Source of the DNA: Bacteroidales bacterium
Lineage (GTDB): Bacteria; Bacteroidota; Bacteroidia; Bacteroidales; UBA7960
Direction of reading: 5' to 3'
DNA length: 5,195 bases
Assembly: GCA_007131125.1 (NCBI GenBank)
Contig: SLRE01000022.1
Location: forward strand, 1 to 5,195
Shown: piece by piece, positions 1-5,084 of the stretch
How positions within the stretch are numbered: the stretch's first letter is position 1
How the letters are laid out: each line of letters opens with the position of its first letter
The notes under the pieces: generated by a model
Databases searched by the model: none
What the model saw: only the letters and a program-made list of their open reading frames with translations
Told to the model about the DNA's origin: nothing
Position numbers and translations under genes: made by a program

Positions 1-1035
1 GCGGTGTTTTATTCTGACGAACCCGACTTTGTATATTGCAACATTGCCTTTGAGTATGAAAACATGGGCAATTTTGATAAAACCATAGAATACCTTGGAA
101 AGGCCCTGGAGGTAAACCCCGAAAATGATCTGGCCATTTATGAAGCAGCCTACTGCTTTGATCTGCTGTCTTTAACCGAGGAAAGCATTTCCTTTTTCAA
201 CCGCCTGCTCGACCGTCACCCTTACAGTGCAGAAGCCTGGTTTAACCTTGGGGTATCTTACATCAACAGCGGTTTGTATGAAAAGGCCATTGAGGCCCTG
301 GATTATTCCATTGCCATTGACCATGAGCACGAGCATTCCTGGTTTCATAAAGGCTACGCATTGAGCCTGCTCAACCGTTACCCCGAAGCGCTTGAGGCCT
401 ACCGCCAATCCATAAACGAGGAAGAGTTCGATGCCATGAAGTTTTACTATGTAGGGGAGTGTTATGAAAAACTGGAAGACTACCTGAAAGCCGCTGAATA
501 CTATAATAAAACCACGCAGATGGATGCCTCCATCGCCGATGCATGGATTGGACTGGGGGTTTGCGAAATAGAAACCGGATCGGCAAAAAATGCTTTGAAT
601 TTTTTCCGCAAGGGTGTTGAGCTTGACCCCGAAAACCCGCCTTACTTATGCCTTTTGGCCGACTGCTTCATTCAGGCCGGTGACTTTGATCAGGCCCTTG
701 AAACCTATCAAAAAGCTGTTGAAACCGAACCCCGTGATGAAGACAGCTGGATAGAATATGCCGAAGCCTATGCCGGGAAAAAAGACCTGGCCGCTGCAAC
801 CGGTGTCCTGGTGCGTGGCCTGGCAGAACTGCCCGACAATTCGAACCTGCAATACCGCATGGCTGCTTATTTATATATGAGCGGGCGGGAAAGAGAAGGC
901 GCCTTTTTCCTTGAAGAAGCCCTTACACAAAATTTCGATGGACACATTGCCCTGCTCACAAATTATCCTGCTCTTTGGGCCAATTCATCCCTGATTGACC
1001 TGATAGAAATGTACAGACCCAATACCTCATCCTGA
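1..1035 (+). CDS. Tetratricopeptide repeat (TPR) protein, 5'-truncated by window edge
   Basis: The reading frame is open from base 1 and ends at TGA 1033-1035. A GTG at 4-6 could serve as a start, but the first TPR begins within about six residues of it and nothing upstream is visible, so I treat the gene as partial. From GTG 4 the visible part has 343 residues. It consists of nine tandem 34-residue TPRs (about residues 7-312 counted from the GTG), each with the expected small/aromatic pattern; examples are AWFNLGVSYINSGLYEKAIE and AWIGLGVCEIETG, and most repeats end in a D/N-P-x-N/D turn. A C-terminal helix without TPR character follows. There is no membrane segment in the visible part. TPR solenoids bind other proteins, so a scaffold or adaptor role is likely, but the partner cannot be read from the sequence. 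It lies co-directionally upstream of the ComA-family, DUF368 and aroE genes, across a 334-bp gap with no obvious terminator. TPR identity is certain; the specific function is unknown. Confidence 0.93.
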   Translation, partial: AVFYSDEPDFVYCNIAFEYENMGNFDKTIEYLGKALEVNPENDLAIYEAAYCFDLLSLTEESISFFNRLLDRHPYSAEAWFNLGVSYINSGLYEKAIEALDYSIAIDHEHEHSWFHKGYALSLLNRYPEALEAYRQSINEEEFDAMKFYYVGECYEKLEDYLKAAEYYNKTTQMDASIADAWIGLGVCEIETGSAKNALNFFRKGVELDPENPPYLCLLADCFIQAGDFDQALETYQKAVETEPRDEDSWIEYAEAYAGKKDLAAATGVLVRGLAELPDNSNLQYRMAAYLYMSGREREGAFFLEEALTQNFDGHIALLTNYPALWANSSLIDLIEMYRPNTSS

Positions 1036-1113
1036 ATTTTTTAGTTAGCTTTATGAAACGAGCCATGCCAATTTCATTGACACACAGGAAAATGATAATG
1101 TCATAGGCAGGAA

Positions 1114-1129
1114 TCCCGCATGGGCGGGA
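1114..1129. repeat. Short GC-rich hairpin (REP-like)
   Basis: The sequence tcccgc - atgg - gcggga is a perfect 6-bp stem with a 4-base loop, conspicuously GC-rich inside an AT-rich spacer. It is flanked on both sides by the pentamer aggca (1105-1109 and 1131-1135). It has no T-run on either side, so it is not a standard intrinsic terminator. Size and composition resemble small repetitive extragenic palindromes, but only one copy is visible here, so the repeat status is inference. Confidence 0.45.
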
Positions 1130-1147
1130 CAGGCATTTGACCATATT

Positions 1148-1353
1148 AATCAAATAGTTACCATATGAAACATCCGGGAATAATTTTAAACACATATGAA
1201 AATTAATTGTTAAAGCGGAAGGAAGAAAATAGAGGGTAGATGATAGAAAAAAGAAAATCCACCGTCCAACTACTAACCTCTAACCTCCATCTTTTACCTT
1301 CTACCCTCAATTCGAAACCCGGGATGCAGCAAAGTTTAGAGAATCAAATAGTT
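1148..1353. repeat. 12-bp direct repeat pair flanking a 182-bp segment
   Basis: The 12-mer aatcaaatagtt occurs exactly at 1148-1159 and again at 1342-1353, enclosing 1160-1341. Just inside are near-inverted sequences catccggg (1171-1178) and cccgggatg (1318-1326), which differ by one C, and the purine/pyrimidine inverted repeat is further in. This is the geometry of a small non-coding insertion with a target-site duplication, but the segment has no clean terminal inverted repeats at its edges and no open frame. Chance repetition in AT-rich DNA is possible though not likely at this length. Confidence 0.4.
1232..1308. repeat. Imperfect inverted repeat, purine arm and pyrimidine arm, with heptamer copies
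   Basis: The left arm gagggtaga (1232-1240) is perfectly complementary to tctaccctc (1300-1308). Extended to 1232-1250 against 1290-1308, 15 of 19 positions pair, leaving a 39-base loop. The left side (1213-1257) has 40 purines out of 45. The right side (1258-1308) is mostly pyrimidine and includes the tandem ctaacct-ctaacct (1273-1286). As RNA it could form a long weak hairpin; as DNA it looks like diverged direct and inverted copies of a short G/A-rich unit. Whether it is repeated elsewhere in the genome cannot be seen here. Confidence 0.5.
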
Positions 1354-1369
1354 GTAAAACAATAAACAG

Positions 1370-2149
1370 ATGAAACTGACTTTATTACCTGAGAGAGCTC
1401 AAAAACCAAGATCGAAAGGCGTCACCATGGTAATGGACAAAGGCCTTGGGATGTCGCAGGCCCGTGACCTCATGTCCACGGCAGCCCATCTTATTGATTT
1501 TATCAAGCTTGGGTTTGGCACCTCTTACGTATCCAAAAACATTGAAGAAAAAGTCCGTTTATACCAGGAACATAATATCAGGGTTTTTACGGGAGGCACT
1601 CTCTTTGAAGCCTTCATGGTAAGGGATCAACTGGAAAATTACATTCAGCACATTGACAATCTGGGACTGGATGCCGTGGAGATCTCTGATGGATCGGTAA
1701 AAATCCCGCATGAAAAAAAATGCGAATACATTGAACTGTTTTCGCGCGACCGGCTGGTGGTATCCGAGGTGGGTGCCAAAGAGGCCGGGGTTACGATGGA
1801 CCACAAGGAGTGGATTCTGCAAATGAACAATGAACTGGAAGCAGGCAGCAGCTTTGTAATCGGGGAAGCCCGCGAAAGCGGCACAGTTGGGATATATTCC
1901 CACAACGGGAAGGCCGACAACTCCCTGATCGATGATATTCTGAAGGAGGTTCCAAAGGAAAAAATCATCTGGGAAGCGCCCCTGAAACCCCAGCAGGTAT
2001 GGTTCATCAAAACAATGGGGGCCGACGTCAATTTAGGCAATATTGCTCCTTTTGACGCCATCCCCTTGGAAACGCTCAGGCTTGGGTTAAGGGGAGATAC
2101 ATTTTTTGATTTTCTTCCGGATAACCTTCAGCACCTTAAACTGGAGTAA
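1370..2149 (+). CDS. Phosphosulfolactate synthase (ComA/YitD/HSA32) family protein
   Basis: The 259-residue product matches the ComA family (about 250 residues), whose archaeal founder adds sulfite to phosphoenolpyruvate to give (2R)-phospho-3-sulfolactate, the first step to coenzyme M. Family blocks appear in order across a TIM barrel: GVTMVMDKG (17-25), KLGFGTS (46-52), GGTLFEAF (75-82), EISDG (104-108), SEVGAKE (132-138), GEARESG (155-161), WEAPLKPQQ (201-209), VNLGNI (220-225) and LRLGLRGDTF (236-245). All conserved acidic, Lys and Arg positions I expect are present, so the enzyme looks intact. The ATG at 1370 is preferred because the LPER.KPRxKG segment begins right after it, as is usual; there is no Shine-Dalgarno. 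No other coenzyme M gene is nearby, and in bacteria the product may be sulfolactate or something else. The family assignment is strong; the substrate is inferred. No symbol is given because comA would imply coenzyme M synthesis. Confidence 0.92.
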   Translation: MKLTLLPERAQKPRSKGVTMVMDKGLGMSQARDLMSTAAHLIDFIKLGFGTSYVSKNIEEKVRLYQEHNIRVFTGGTLFEAFMVRDQLENYIQHIDNLGLDAVEISDGSVKIPHEKKCEYIELFSRDRLVVSEVGAKEAGVTMDHKEWILQMNNELEAGSSFVIGEARESGTVGIYSHNGKADNSLIDDILKEVPKEKIIWEAPLKPQQVWFIKTMGADVNLGNIAPFDAIPLETLRLGLRGDTFFDFLPDNLQHLKLE

Positions 2150-2157
2150 TAATTTTG
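2150..2157 (+). promoter_or_regulatory. Possible Bacteroidota -7 box for the DUF368-aroE pair
   Basis: TAATTTTG right after the ComA-family stop codon matches the Bacteroidota -7 consensus TAnnTTTG at every fixed position. Transcription would begin near 2163, giving a leader of about 60 bases that contains the 2173-2212 hairpin. No TTG-type -33 box is visible 19-21 bp upstream, and such a box arises easily by chance in AT-rich DNA, so this is a weak call. Confidence 0.28.
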
Positions 2158-2172
2158 GAGTTACCAATCCGG

Positions 2173-2212
2173 TGCCTTTATCCTGAATATACCGGATGAC
2201 AGGATAAAGGCA
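2173..2212 (+). promoter_or_regulatory. Perfect 13-bp stem-loop in the DUF368 leader
   Basis: tgcctttatcctg (2173-2185) is perfectly complementary to caggataaaggca (2200-2212), with a 14-base loop. The structure ends 11 bases before the DUF368 ATG. The following tttatatttaa is AT-rich but not a T-run, so it is a poor intrinsic terminator. More likely roles are 3'-end protection of the ComA-family message, a processing site, or a translation or attenuation element for the DUF368 gene. The heptamer atccggt (2167-2173) just before the stem is complementary to accggat (2191-2197) inside the loop, which allows an alternative pairing that would compete with the main stem. The pairing is seen directly; the function is inferred. 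Confidence 0.6.
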
Positions 2213-2223
2213 TTTATATTTAA

Positions 2224-3180
2224 ATGCAAAATATGAGAAGAAAAATTAGTGATTACCTGCTGATAGGACTGCGCGGGATGGGAATGGGAGCTGCGGATGT
2301 TATTCCGGGGGTTTCAGGTGGTACCATTGCATTTATAACCGGCATTTACGAGGAACTGATCCACAGCATCAAATCCATCAACGGAAATTTTTTCAGAATC
2401 CTTTTCAGGGAGGGTGTCGGCAGTGCCTGGAGGCATATCAACGCAACCTTCCTGGTAGCAGTGCTTGGAGGAGTGCTCATCAGTATTTTTTCTCTTGCCA
2501 GGCTTATCTCCTGGCTGCTGGCCAATCACGAAAAACTGGTGTGGGCTTTCTTTTTCGGGCTGATCATCGGCTCTGCAGTTTACATCGGAAGAAAAATCGA
2601 CAGATGGAATTTTTTAACCATTGTAATGCTTCTGGCCGGGACGGCTATAGCTTATTATGTTACGGTGGCCACTCCTGCCACCACCCCTGAGGCACTTTGG
2701 TTTATTTTTCTATCAGGATCCATTGCCATCTGTGCCATGATATTGCCGGGTATTTCAGGAAGCTTTATCCTGCTTTTACTGGGCAAGTATGAATTTATGC
2801 TCAACGCAGTTAGGGATTTACGGGCAGATGTGCTTGCTGTTTTTGCTTTGGGCTGTGCTATAGGCATTGTGGCATTTTCCAACGTCATCTCCTGGTTTTT
2901 TAAAAATTTCCCCAATGCAACCCTTGGGGTGCTTTCGGGGTTTATGATCGGTTCGCTAAATAAATTGTGGCCATGGAAAGAAGTTTTGGAAACACGCATA
3001 AGCTCCACCGGAGAAGAGGTGCCCTTTCTTGAAAAAAGTGTCAGCCCGGGCAGATATGTAGAGCTAACCGGAGAAGATCCCCTGATCTTTCAGGTAATCT
3101 TTTTTGCACTGCTGGGCATGGCCATTATTTTTGTTTTCGAATACATCCACTGGAAAAAACAAAAAGAAAAAACAGGTTAA
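2224..3180 (+). CDS. popT: DUF368 family membrane protein, probable undecaprenyl-phosphate translocase
   Basis: The product is a 318-residue polytopic inner-membrane protein of the DUF368 family. Members were identified in 2023 as PopT, which returns the C55 lipid carrier undecaprenyl phosphate across the membrane for reuse in peptidoglycan and surface-polymer synthesis. The two family hallmarks are present as internal-repeat-like re-entrant motifs: GAADVIPGVSGGTIAF (22-37) and MILPGISGSFILLLLGKYE (172-190). Hydrophobic segments lie near 74-99, 106-121, 130-147, 157-176, 200-218, 223-245 and 289-308, with a polar loop at about 250-285 before the last helix and a Lys-rich tail (KKQKEK). Start ATG 2224 is used; ATG 2233 is an equally possible start that loses three residues, and neither has a Shine-Dalgarno. 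It is 74 bp after the ComA-family gene and 10 bp before aroE, so it is probably co-transcribed with aroE. The family call is firm; the transport role is taken from characterised relatives. Confidence 0.92.
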   Translation: MQNMRRKISDYLLIGLRGMGMGAADVIPGVSGGTIAFITGIYEELIHSIKSINGNFFRILFREGVGSAWRHINATFLVAVLGGVLISIFSLARLISWLLANHEKLVWAFFFGLIIGSAVYIGRKIDRWNFLTIVMLLAGTAIAYYVTVATPATTPEALWFIFLSGSIAICAMILPGISGSFILLLLGKYEFMLNAVRDLRADVLAVFALGCAIGIVAFSNVISWFFKNFPNATLGVLSGFMIGSLNKLWPWKEVLETRISSTGEEVPFLEKSVSPGRYVELTGEDPLIFQVIFFALLGMAIIFVFEYIHWKKQKEKTG

Positions 3181-3190
3181 CAATACCAGC

Positions 3191-3937
3191 ATGAAAACTT
3201 TCGGACTGATCGGATATCCGCTCTCTCATTCCTGGTCTGACTCCTATTTTTCGGAGAAATTCCGAAAAGAAAAAATTCCCGGGGCCGGATATAAATTGTT
3301 TCCAATAAGCAGCCTGGAAAACTTCAGAAAGTGGGTCAGTGAAAGTCCGGGGTTGTGCGGTCTGAATGTTACCATCCCTTACAAGGAAGAAATAATCCCC
3401 CATCTTGACCGCCTTCATGGGGCAGCCGAAGACATCCGGGCAGTAAATACCATCAAAATTTCCCGTGAAGGAGGTGAAATTTTTCTGGAAGGTTACAATA
3501 CCGATGTATATGGTTTTGAAAAAAGCCTGGAAATCCATTCGGTACCAACTACCGCAAAAGCACTAATATTAGGAACCGGAGGAGCCTCTAAAGCGGTGGG
3601 ATGGGTGTTGAACAAAAATGAATGCCCTTATTTTCTGGTTTCCCGCAACCCAACCCGGAAAAATGAAATATCCTACTCAGGGGTAACCGAAAAAGTGATA
3701 AGGGAATACCCCCTGATCATTAATACCACTCCATTGGGAATGGCTCCCGAAACCGAAAGTTATCCTCCCCTTCCCTATCATTTTCTTAACACCCGGAACA
3801 CCCTTTACGATCTGGTTTACAATCCGCCCCTTACAAAGTTTCTGGATTACGGGAAAAAAGCAGGTTGTAAAACCGTTAATGGTTATACTATGTTGAAACT
3901 CCAGGCCGAAAAAGCCTGGCAAGTCTGGAATAAATAA
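3191..3937 (+). CDS. aroE: Shikimate dehydrogenase (NADP+)
   Basis: This enzyme reduces 3-dehydroshikimate to shikimate with NADPH in the cytoplasmic pathway to aromatic amino acids. The product has 248 residues, slightly shorter than the roughly 270 of Escherichia coli AroE, but is complete. Visible motifs are the shikimate-binding S-H-S (Ser12, Ser14), NVTIPYK (59-65) with catalytic Lys65, Asn86 in AVNT, GYNTDVYGF (101-109) with catalytic Asp105, the Rossmann loop GTGGASKA (128-135), SRNPTR (151-156) which fits the 2'-phosphate-binding NRTxxR of NADP enzymes, NTTPLGM (178-184), DLVYNPPLT (207-215) and the C-terminal NGYTMLKLQ with Gln238. The frame is open back to ATG 3104 inside the DUF368 gene, but those 29 extra residues are low-complexity and Lys-rich; the family start MKTFGLIGYPLSHS sits at ATG 3191, 10 bp after the DUF368 stop, so I use that. 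The spacing suggests co-transcription with DUF368. It converges on the J-domain gene 15 bp away. Confidence 0.97.
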   Translation: MKTFGLIGYPLSHSWSDSYFSEKFRKEKIPGAGYKLFPISSLENFRKWVSESPGLCGLNVTIPYKEEIIPHLDRLHGAAEDIRAVNTIKISREGGEIFLEGYNTDVYGFEKSLEIHSVPTTAKALILGTGGASKAVGWVLNKNECPYFLVSRNPTRKNEISYSGVTEKVIREYPLIINTTPLGMAPETESYPPLPYHFLNTRNTLYDLVYNPPLTKFLDYGKKAGCKTVNGYTMLKLQAEKAWQVWNK

Positions 3938-3952
3938 AAAACAGGGGTTTAA

Positions 3953-4480
3953 TCAGGACATGTATCTTCGCTTCCTCTCCCAAAGGAAAAGCAGCAAACC
4001 GGTAAAAACTATTCCAAATACAAGGCCGGCAAAAGGGTTGGTACCTTCCTCGGCTTCCTGTGTAAGGCTGAAAATTCCAAAGCCGATGGCACCTAGTCCG
4101 GCAGCCAGCATAAAAAAGAGCAGGAAATTATCAAAAGCTTTTTCAAAAGCAGAAGGTTTGTAATTGTCCGAATCGAAGCGGGTAGTTCTGTAAGAATTAT
4201 AATTGATGTGAGGGGAGCGGTAAGCCCGGGCAGAACGCCCCGGGTGGTAATAAATTTTCTGACTAAGGTATCCGTTTTGCAGACGGAGGTCGTACACCCT
4301 GCGTTTTTCATTGTTTTTTAAAACCTGGTAAGCCTCATTAATTTTCTGGAATTCGGCTTTTGCATCAGAGGTGGAGTTCACATCAGGATGCAGGGCTTTT
4401 GCCTGACACCGGAATGCCCTCCTGATACTTTCAGTGGAAGCCTGACGCGTAACACCCAATATTTGATAATAATCTTTCAA
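3953..4480 (-). CDS. Membrane-anchored J-domain (DnaJ-like) co-chaperone, TTG start
   Basis: The 175-residue product begins with a J domain (about 1-66): the canonical DYYQILGV opening, the HPD triad at 31-33 that stimulates Hsp70/DnaK ATPase, and the KINEAYQVL-KRRVYD helix III/IV region. It lacks the Gly/Phe-rich region, zinc finger and C-terminal peptide-binding domains of true DnaJ, so it is a class III (type C) J-protein and not dnaJ. After a polar, Tyr/Arg-rich linker (70-110), there are two hydrophobic segments, about 117-140 and 150-167, ending in WERKRRYMS. With the J domain in the cytoplasm this gives a hairpin topology with both ends inside. It probably recruits DnaK to the membrane; the client is unknown. 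The start is TTG (4478-4480): an in-frame stop lies at 4505-4507 and no ATG or GTG lies between it and the J domain. It is transcribed alone, convergent with aroE and divergent from rpmB. Confidence 0.9.
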   Translation of the reverse strand: MKDYYQILGVTRQASTESIRRAFRCQAKALHPDVNSTSDAKAEFQKINEAYQVLKNNEKRRVYDLRLQNGYLSQKIYYHPGRSARAYRSPHINYNSYRTTRFDSDNYKPSAFEKAFDNFLLFFMLAAGLGAIGFGIFSLTQEAEEGTNPFAGLVFGIVFTGLLLFLWERKRRYMS

Positions 4481-4817
4481 ACCGGATACCTGGTTTTGAC
4501 AACATTAACGAAGCAATAAAATTAAAAACTTAGCACTAAATAACCAATTAATTCATTACATACTTTTGAGTACTACATACGTATGAATAAACTCAAAATT
4601 ACATTGCAAAAACAATGAAGAATGTAAGGTATCAACTCTGAAATTAAAAAAAATTGTACGCTTATCCAAAAAAATCAGGGATTATTGGGTTCCCCAACCG
4701 GTGGTGACATTAAAAAAGGAAGAAACATTTGTCAATAAGAAAAAAAATCACGTACTTTGCACTCCTCAAAAATTAAGGTTTAAGAAAAAAGTTATTCGAA
4801 CTTAAATACATACAGCA
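4481..4817. other. 337-bp divergent intergenic region between the J-domain gene and rpmB
   Basis: This AT-rich stretch should carry the promoters of both divergent genes. The rpmB promoter is recognisable at 4728-4759. For the J-domain gene only a lone -7 type box is seen on the minus strand, TAATTTTG (complement of 4594-4601), with no -33 partner at the right distance. A plus-strand box TACTTTTG (4561-4568) is also a full -7 match but again has no -33 partner. Between these two facing boxes lies a perfect 10-bp palindrome, catacgtatg (4576-4585). A small stem ttggg-ttc-cccaa (4685-4697) lies before the rpmB -33 box. No open frame of useful length is present and no RNA gene was recognised. 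Confidence 0.65.
4728..4759 (+). promoter_or_regulatory. Bacteroidota-type promoter for rpmB
   Basis: TTTG (4728-4731) is followed after 21 bp by TACTTTG (4753-4759, then C). This fits the Bacteroidota primary sigma factor layout of a TTTG -33 element, 19-21 bp, and a TAnnTTTG -7 element, except that the -7 box is one base shorter than consensus. The start of transcription would be near 4765, giving a leader of about 50 bases before the rpmB ATG at 4818. Position, orientation and spacing all agree with a ribosomal protein gene promoter. Confidence 0.65.
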
Positions 4818-5054
4818 ATGTCACGAATTTGTCAGATAACCGGGAAAAGACCAATTGTAGGGCATAAGGTATCGCACTCCAATATCAAAACCAAAAGGTG
4901 GTATTACCCTAACATCCAGGAAAAAAAGTTTTTCATCCCCGAAGAAAACCGCTGGATCACCCTGAAAGTATCTGCTAAAGGGATCAGGATCATCAACAAA
5001 AAAGGTATAAAAGCCAGCATCGAGGAAGCCAAACAAAAAGGATTTTACAAGTAG
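4818..5054 (+). CDS. rpmB: 50S ribosomal protein L28 (bL28)
   Basis: The 78-residue basic protein is bL28 of the large ribosomal subunit. The family opening RICQITGKRP (3-12) and VSHSNIKTKR (18-27) are present, followed by the WYYPNIQ-KKFF strand, WITLKVSAKGIR and IINKKGI segments. It has only one Cys (Cys5), so it is the zinc-free form, without the CxxC pairs of Cys4-type L28. Length is normal for the phylum (about 75-86). The start ATG 4818 is set by the conserved N-terminus; no Shine-Dalgarno precedes it, only an A-rich leader, as is common for this phylum. A likely promoter lies 60-90 bp upstream and an intrinsic terminator begins 30 bp after the stop, so the gene looks monocistronic. In many Bacteroidota rpmB is followed directly by rpmG and ftsY; neither is seen here. 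Confidence 0.98.
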   Translation: MSRICQITGKRPIVGHKVSHSNIKTKRWYYPNIQEKKFFIPEENRWITLKVSAKGIRIINKKGIKASIEEAKQKGFYK

Positions 5055-5084
5055 TGCCCTTTGAGGCAATTAAAAGATAATGCC

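Larger units (their letters stand above)
1036..1369. other. 334-bp intergenic region with decayed repeats, no convincing gene
   Basis: This stretch separates the TPR gene from the ComA-family gene. It holds a GC-rich small hairpin (1114-1129), a 12-bp direct repeat (1148-1159 and 1342-1353), a 9-bp direct repeat catatgaaa (1162-1170 and 1193-1201), and a purine-rich tract followed by a pyrimidine-rich tract that form an imperfect inverted repeat (1232-1250 with 1290-1308). There is no intrinsic terminator with a T-run after the TPR stop. There is also no full TAnnTTTG box: the closest are TAGCTTTA (1045-1052) and TAATTTTA (1181-1188), one base off. A minus-strand frame is open across 956-1195 but runs into the TPR coding sequence and resembles no family I know. 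The stretch is probably repeat-derived spacer plus the undetermined promoter of the downstream gene. Confidence 0.7.

Noticed and set aside
956..1195. Minus-strand open frame of 79 codons across the TPR gene end and the spacer
   Set aside because: About a third overlaps TPR coding sequence on the opposite strand, it matches no family I recognise, and it includes the GC-rich hairpin, so an accidental frame is likelier.
1645..2061. Long minus-strand frame inside the ComA-family gene
   Set aside because: It is a shadow of a clearly conserved plus-strand gene; the translated sequence has no recognisable domain and is rich in Ser/Thr and Pro in the way typical of antisense frames.
2167..2212. H-type pseudoknot in the DUF368 leader
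   Set aside because: The order of the pairing segments fits, but the loops that would cross the 12-bp and 7-bp stems are 0 and 2 bases, which is too short; competing alternative pairing is more realistic.
3104..3190. N-terminal extension of AroE to the ATG at 3104
   Set aside because: It would overlap the DUF368 gene by 77 bp and add 29 residues of low complexity, while the conserved AroE N-terminus starts exactly at the ATG at 3191.
3901..3919. ccaggc/gcctgg hairpin near the aroE 3' end as a terminator
   Set aside because: It lies inside the conserved C-terminal coding sequence, before the stop codon, and has no T-run after it on either strand.
3938..3952. Terminator between convergent aroE and the J-domain gene
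   Set aside because: The 15-bp gap has an A/T-rich run (tgttttttattt on the minus strand) but no stem that I can find.
4240..4480. Calling the J-domain gene dnaJ or cbpA
   Set aside because: The Gly/Phe region, zinc-binding CxxCxGxG repeats and C-terminal client-binding domains are absent, replaced by two membrane segments.
4583..4645. Short peptides from ATG 4583 or ATG 4616 in the divergent spacer
   Set aside because: Both frames stop within about a dozen codons and have no sign of a conserved leader peptide.
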